A DNA stretch of 26,422 bases. Source: a virus. Each line of letters starts with the position of its first letter. Position 1 is the first letter of the stretch. The position numbers were made by a program, and so were the translations under genes. The notes beneath the pieces are model-generated. The model ran no database searches. It was not told the DNA's origin and was given only the letters and a program-made list of their open reading frames with translations. Location of the stretch: IMG/VR virus record IMGVR_UViG_3300009474_000008, positions 1 to 26,422 of that record; one strand, given 5' to 3'. Of this stretch, positions 23,450-26,422 are shown piece after piece.

Positions 23450-23480
23450 GGGGGGTGTGGTGGTTCGCACCCCCCTTTTT
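23450..23480 (+). terminator. Strong Rho-independent terminator
   Basis: GGGGGGTGTG (23450-23459) pairs with CGCACCCCCC (23466-23475) over ten pairs with one G-U, loop of six bases, then TTTTT. It is the most GC-rich element in the window. Confidence 0.85.
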
Positions 23481-23497
23481 ATTTCATAAATATTCGT

Positions 23498-23505
23498 TAT
23501 CTTTG
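23498..23505 (+). promoter_or_regulatory. -7 promoter element four bases before a start codon
   Basis: TATCTTTG is an exact TAnnTTTG, with a T-rich stretch instead of TTG near -33. The ATG at 23510 is four bases away, the same distance as at 6124. Either that ATG is leaderless or the in-frame ATG at 23546 is used with a leader of about 36 bases. Confidence 0.55.
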
Positions 23506-23509
23506 ATTT

Positions 23510-23980
23510 ATGCCAACAGAAACGAAAGCACCCAAAGCAAACGTAATGGAGTTAACCTTAGACCGATACATACACAACCCAGAGGAAACCTTTGGGCGGT
23601 TTTATATTGATGGGGCTTACCAATGTTATACACTTGAAGACCAACACCGAGATATAAAGGTAAAAGGCGATACACGTATTCCAGCAGGGCGTTATGAGGT
23701 AGTATTAAGGCGTGAAGGCGGACATCACATAAAGTACGCTCAAAAGTTCCCCGATATTCACAAGGGTATGCTACACTTGCTTAACGTGCCGAACTTTCAA
23801 TTTATCCTTATACACGTTGGTAATACCGAACTCGATACAATGGGTTGTATATTGGTAGGATTAACCAAACAAGCTAAGACAATCGGGCAAAGCATAGCAG
23901 CATACAAAAAGATATACCCACCGATTGCAAAGGCATTAATCGAAGGCAAAAAAGTATTCATAACAATCAACGACTTATAA
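23510..23980 (+). CDS. DUF5675 family protein
   Basis: A 156-residue protein. The family pattern is clear: ELTLDRYIHNPEETFGRFYIDG, YTLEDQHRD, RIPAGRYEVVLRR, LHLLNVPNF, and LIHVGNTELDTMGCILVG (about 99-116). The His...Asp-Thr-x-Gly-Cys set resembles the His and Cys of L,D-transpeptidase-like enzymes, so a role in cell-wall processing has been thought possible, though I know of no proven activity. The family begins at MELTLDRY, so the start may be ATG 23546 rather than 23510. It is the first of a unit with the zinc protein and DUF3310 genes. Confidence 0.85.
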   Translation: MPTETKAPKANVMELTLDRYIHNPEETFGRFYIDGAYQCYTLEDQHRDIKVKGDTRIPAGRYEVVLRREGGHHIKYAQKFPDIHKGMLHLLNVPNFQFILIHVGNTELDTMGCILVGLTKQAKTIGQSIAAYKKIYPPIAKALIEGKKVFITINDL

Positions 23981-23982
23981 CT

Positions 23983-24150
23983 ATGTTTCAATTTCCTTCA
24001 TTAACATTTACTAATACTCAAGTAAAACTACCTTGTTCTACTTGTTATGGCAGTGGGTTTTTATATCAACACAGGGGGTTTTTAAGTACCATACAGTGCG
24101 TTAATTGTAATGGTTCAGGTTTGGTATTAACTACAATAAATACGTTATGA
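23983..24150 (+). CDS. 55-residue zinc-knuckle protein
   Basis: ATG at 23983, two bases after the previous stop. It carries two CxxCxGxG knuckles, CSTCYGSG (18-25) and CVNCNGSG (39-46), as in the zinc-binding domain of DnaJ, with 13 residues between. Two such knuckles bind one zinc ion. It has no J-domain, so it is a stand-alone version. The stop overlaps the next start (ATGA), which supports translation. Partner and function are unknown. Confidence 0.7.
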   Translation: MFQFPSLTFTNTQVKLPCSTCYGSGFLYQHRGFLSTIQCVNCNGSGLVLTTINTL

Positions 24151-24395
24151 GTGATAACCATACTAGTAATATTGGCAGTAATAAGGTTAATCCAATCCAC
24201 TATAAAGGCTATTCTGTCGAAACTATCGAAATGATGGTTAGGATATTCGGGGCTGAAAATGTTGCCACTCATTGCGAAATCAACGCTTTTAAATACCGCA
24301 TGAGATTAGGCAAGAAACAAGGCGAAAGTATAACCGACGACCTAGCAAAAGAAAAGTGGTATCTTGACAAAGCCAATGAATTACGTAGCCTGTAA
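24147..24395 (+). CDS. DUF3310 family protein
   Basis: An 82-residue protein that shows the complete family pattern: NPIHYKGYSVETIEMM (15-30), THCEINAFKYRMRLGKKQG (about 41-59), and DLAKEKWYLDKANEL (65-79). This family is widespread in phages, often near DNA-metabolism genes and sometimes fused to nucleotide-handling domains, but its function is not established. It is coupled to the zinc protein by a four-base overlap and lies 28 bases before the phosphoesterase gene. Confidence 0.85.
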   Translation: MSDNHTSNIGSNKVNPIHYKGYSVETIEMMVRIFGAENVATHCEINAFKYRMRLGKKQGESITDDLAKEKWYLDKANELRSL

Positions 24396-24423
24396 CGGGC
24401 TATTTTCATTTTAAAACTAACCT

Positions 24424-25833
24424 ATGGTATTCGACTTTAAAGATGGTAACTTATCTGACCAAATACGGGAATTACTAAAGGATTACGATAGCCCTAAAAT
24501 GCCTGAATTTAAAGCCATAGCGGAGCAGCTAGGAGCAACGGCTAACTATGTTAAGACCACCTACTATCGAGATAAGCAAAAGACCGTAGCGGTAGAAGTT
24601 GAAGGTGCTGAAAGTTGGGAAGTAAAAAACGGCAACTATGTATGGGAAACCAAACAAGGGTTAATAAACCTGCCCGTTGACTTTATTGATAAGTTGTTTT
24701 TTGAATACTCGCAGCACGGGCGCAACTATGACAGCACTAAAATACGAAATAAGCACAACCTAAAGCCGTGGCAGTGGAACTCTATTAAAAGCCGTTTACA
24801 GCTTTATAAGAACGCTAACATATTCAGCCCTTACACATGGGACAACACCCCACAAAGTGAACGTGAAGGAATGGTGGCAGCTAAAATGCAACTACTATTA
24901 TCGGATAGCGGACACGTAGTTACTGACCAGTACCATAAGGCTATTGAAAAGGCGTATAAAACTGAAATTGAAAAGGCTAACAAAGCTAAGTTCTTTGGAG
25001 ATGAATTAAAGGCGCAACTACTTGACCATTTACCAACGATTGAAAAATACAGGATTGCACGAATACCCGAACCCTACAAAACGGATTGCATAGTAGCTAC
25101 ACTCGCAGACTTACACATAGGGGCATTTGTAGAAGGTTTAAGAGCCACTAAAGACTACAATAACGATATACTAAGGGGCTACCTAGTTAAGACCGCTGAT
25201 CGCATTAATAGATACGGGGCTAAAGAGGTACACATTAACTTACTAGGCGACCTTATCGAAAGCTTTACAGGCTTAAACCACCCTAACAGCTGGAAGTCTA
25301 TGCAATATGGTATGTACGGCGTAACCGTAGTAAAAGAAGCATATAACATTATACTAGAGTTCCTATGCTCAATTAATAACCTAGTGCAAGTTAACGGAGT
25401 AGGTGGCAACCATGACCGCCCAACGGCATCAAACAAAGAAGAAAGCAATGGCGAAATAGCTGAACTAATATTTTGGGTTTTGGGAAACTCATTACCAACT
25501 ATCAAGTTTACATACAACCATTCATTGAATGCACAAGTAATTGACGGTATTAACTACATTTTAGTGCATGGCGATAAAAGCCACAGTAAAGACACTAAGA
25601 TAGGCACGTTAGTATTCAATCATGGCAAACAAGATATGTTTAACCTAGTGTTAGCAGGGCATTTGCACAGCCGTATAACAGGGTGCGACAGTTCTAAGTA
25701 TCGTAAAATAACTTCACCAAGTATATTTACGGGCAACCAATATTCAGATGACTTAGGCTTTAACGGAAATGCAGGGTTTTTACTTACATACCGAGAAGAT
25801 AACTACCCAGTAGTAACCGATTATACTATTTAG
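24424..25833 (+). CDS. Calcineurin-like metallophosphoesterase
   Basis: A 469-residue protein. The C-terminal domain has the five metal-binding blocks in order: LADLHIG (about 227-233), LLGDLIE (about 273-279), GNHDR (about 327-331), VHGD (about 380-383) and AGHLHSR (about 410-416). Enzymes of this type cleave phosphodiester or phosphomonoester bonds; phage members often act on DNA. The first 60 residues (IRELLKDYDSPKMPEFKAIAEQLGATANYVKTTYYRD) look like a helix-turn-helix region, and a helical linker follows (about 140-215). An N-terminal DNA-binding part fused to a nuclease-like domain is the likely design. Confidence 0.85.
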   Translation: MVFDFKDGNLSDQIRELLKDYDSPKMPEFKAIAEQLGATANYVKTTYYRDKQKTVAVEVEGAESWEVKNGNYVWETKQGLINLPVDFIDKLFFEYSQHGRNYDSTKIRNKHNLKPWQWNSIKSRLQLYKNANIFSPYTWDNTPQSEREGMVAAKMQLLLSDSGHVVTDQYHKAIEKAYKTEIEKANKAKFFGDELKAQLLDHLPTIEKYRIARIPEPYKTDCIVATLADLHIGAFVEGLRATKDYNNDILRGYLVKTADRINRYGAKEVHINLLGDLIESFTGLNHPNSWKSMQYGMYGVTVVKEAYNIILEFLCSINNLVQVNGVGGNHDRPTASNKEESNGEIAELIFWVLGNSLPTIKFTYNHSLNAQVIDGINYILVHGDKSHSKDTKIGTLVFNHGKQDMFNLVLAGHLHSRITGCDSSKYRKITSPSIFTGNQYSDDLGFNGNAGFLLTYREDNYPVVTDYTI

Positions 25834-25854
25834 GTAAAATAAAGTATTGGTAAT

Positions 25855-25879
25855 TTTACTTTAACTATACTAAAGTAAA
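25855..25879. terminator. AT-rich hairpin between convergent genes
   Basis: TTTACTTTA (25855) pairs perfectly with TAAAGTAAA (25871) over nine bases with a seven-base loop. It lies exactly between two genes that end facing each other, and T- and A-rich tails flank it. It probably works in both directions, but the low GC content means weak termination. Confidence 0.5.
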
Positions 25880-26302
25880 TTAAAACACTAACACCGCAGT
25901 AGTAAAACCACCAATTAAAGCAGCCACTGAAATAATTACCCATCGCTTACGGACTTGCTTACGGGTGTACTTTATTAGGTGCTCACTTTCACCAATGACC
26001 ATATCCATTTCCGTAATAGCTTGGTTAAGGTTTTCAATGGTGTAATCTTTGTTCTTAATGAGATACTTTTGATTGTCAAGTTGTTTGGCTTGCTTTTCAT
26101 TAATTAGCCGTAAATCTTCAATATTCATTGATAGTAACTTGTTTTCCTTTACAAGACCTTCATAACGTATGAGCCTAACGCTAATCGTATCCATTTGAGC
26201 CACGCTAATAATAACCGTACTGTCATTTAAGTAACTCTGTGAATAGCTTGATACGGTTGCTATCAATAGCGTAAGCGTTAATATTGTCTTGTACATCGGC
26301 AC
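25880..26302 (-). CDS. Exported coiled-coil protein with C-terminal membrane helix, spanin-like
   Basis: A 140-residue protein on the minus strand. From MYKTILTLTLLIATVSSYSQ it has a signal sequence or membrane anchor. A coiled coil of about 75 residues follows (about 40-110), then a membrane helix at the very C-terminus (WVIISVAALIGGFTTAVLVF). A single protein with an exported N-terminus, a periplasmic coil and a C-terminal anchor is the layout of unimolecular spanins, which fuse inner and outer membrane at the end of lysis. It lacks the lipobox Cys that they have, and basic residues precede the last helix. The start may be ATG 26302 or 26296. Confidence 0.6.
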   Translation of the reverse strand: MPMYKTILTLTLLIATVSSYSQSYLNDSTVIISVAQMDTISVRLIRYEGLVKENKLLSMNIEDLRLINEKQAKQLDNQKYLIKNKDYTIENLNQAITEMDMVIGESEHLIKYTRKQVRKRWVIISVAALIGGFTTAVLVF

Positions 26303-26422
26303 GTATTTTGTCTAATTGTTTGTTGCGTTGTTTTAATCTTTGTTCTACCACTTCAATATCGCATTGGAGCGTATTAATTTCCTTTAGTAGCCGTTGGTTT
26401 TGTTTATCCTTATTTTTAGCCA
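26223..26422 (-). CDS. Coiled-coil protein, 5' end cut by the window
   Basis: A frame that is open from the window edge to a TGA at 26223-26225, with 66 residues visible. The window ends one base into a probable ATG (TGGCTAAAAATAAG follows on the minus strand), so the gene is nearly complete. It is helical and strongly charged (KDKQNQRLLKEINTLQ, RLKQRNKQLDKIRADVQ). It overlaps the spanin-like gene by 80 bases in another frame. No membrane segment is visible. The long overlap of two adjacent lysis-type genes recalls Rz/Rz1 organisation. Confidence 0.6.
   Translation of the reverse strand, partial: AKNKDKQNQRLLKEINTLQCDIEVVEQRLKQRNKQLDKIRADVQDNINAYAIDSNRIKLFTELLK

Noticed and set aside
1-26422. 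CRISPR arrays, insertion sequences, rRNA and tRNA genes, attachment sites
   Set aside because: I saw no regularly spaced repeats, transposase genes, cloverleaf sequences or integrase-related repeats. This was judged by eye, without a search program.

Overview
The window is part of the genome of a tailed, double-stranded DNA phage or prophage of the Bacteroidetes. Four things point to that host: promoter-like elements of the Bacteroidetes type (TAnnTTTG about 20 bases after TTG/TTTG), no Shine-Dalgarno sequences but A-rich sequence before start codons, AT-rich DNA, and structural proteins of the kind seen in flavobacterial and Bacteroides siphoviruses. A tape measure protein of about 900 residues and a probable tail-tube protein suggest a long non-contractile tail. 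No terminase, integrase, polymerase or repressor is visible, so the window is an interior piece.

Layout, left to right. 1-6066: end of an unknown gene, a small membrane protein, a probable tail-assembly chaperone with a -1 frame extension, the tape measure protein and a large tail protein, all overlapping by a few bases. 6067-9045: a promoter with a palindromic operator, then four adsorption or virion-surface genes, one with a Sec signal peptide. 9047-11524: three glycosyltransferase-like genes and a methyltransferase-like gene, ending at a terminator. 11558-13194: a second operator and promoter, a structured RNA leader, the probable major tail protein, a coupled GT8-like glycosyltransferase and an 18-residue Cys-Cys peptide. 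13198-19766: portal, Mu F-like head protein, a third operator, a small basic-tailed protein, scaffold, a second copy of the RNA leader, major capsid protein and connector proteins. 19751-22531: a tail-terminator-like protein fused to repeats and a beta-propeller, then small membrane (holin-like) genes and a terminator. 22626-23092: a mostly non-coding stretch rich in inverted repeats. 23093-25833: accessory or early-type genes (DUF5675, a two-knuckle zinc protein, DUF3310, metallophosphoesterase). 25834-26422: a convergent hairpin and two overlapping minus-strand genes, one with the topology of a spanin-like lysis protein.

The most interesting signal is a pair of RNA leaders, one directly before the probable major tail protein gene and one before the major capsid gene. 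Both can fold into the same order of elements: a 5' hairpin with a C-GARG-G loop, an H-type pseudoknot and a 3' hairpin ending 6-7 bases before the ATG. Compensatory base changes fall in at least three helices. A second shared signal is the palindrome TTTAGAnnnGnCTAAA at three transcription-start regions, which looks like the binding site of a phage regulator. Other points to check are the frameshift before the tape measure gene, the glycosyltransferase coupled to the tail protein, and the structured non-coding stretch near 22.8-23.0 kb.
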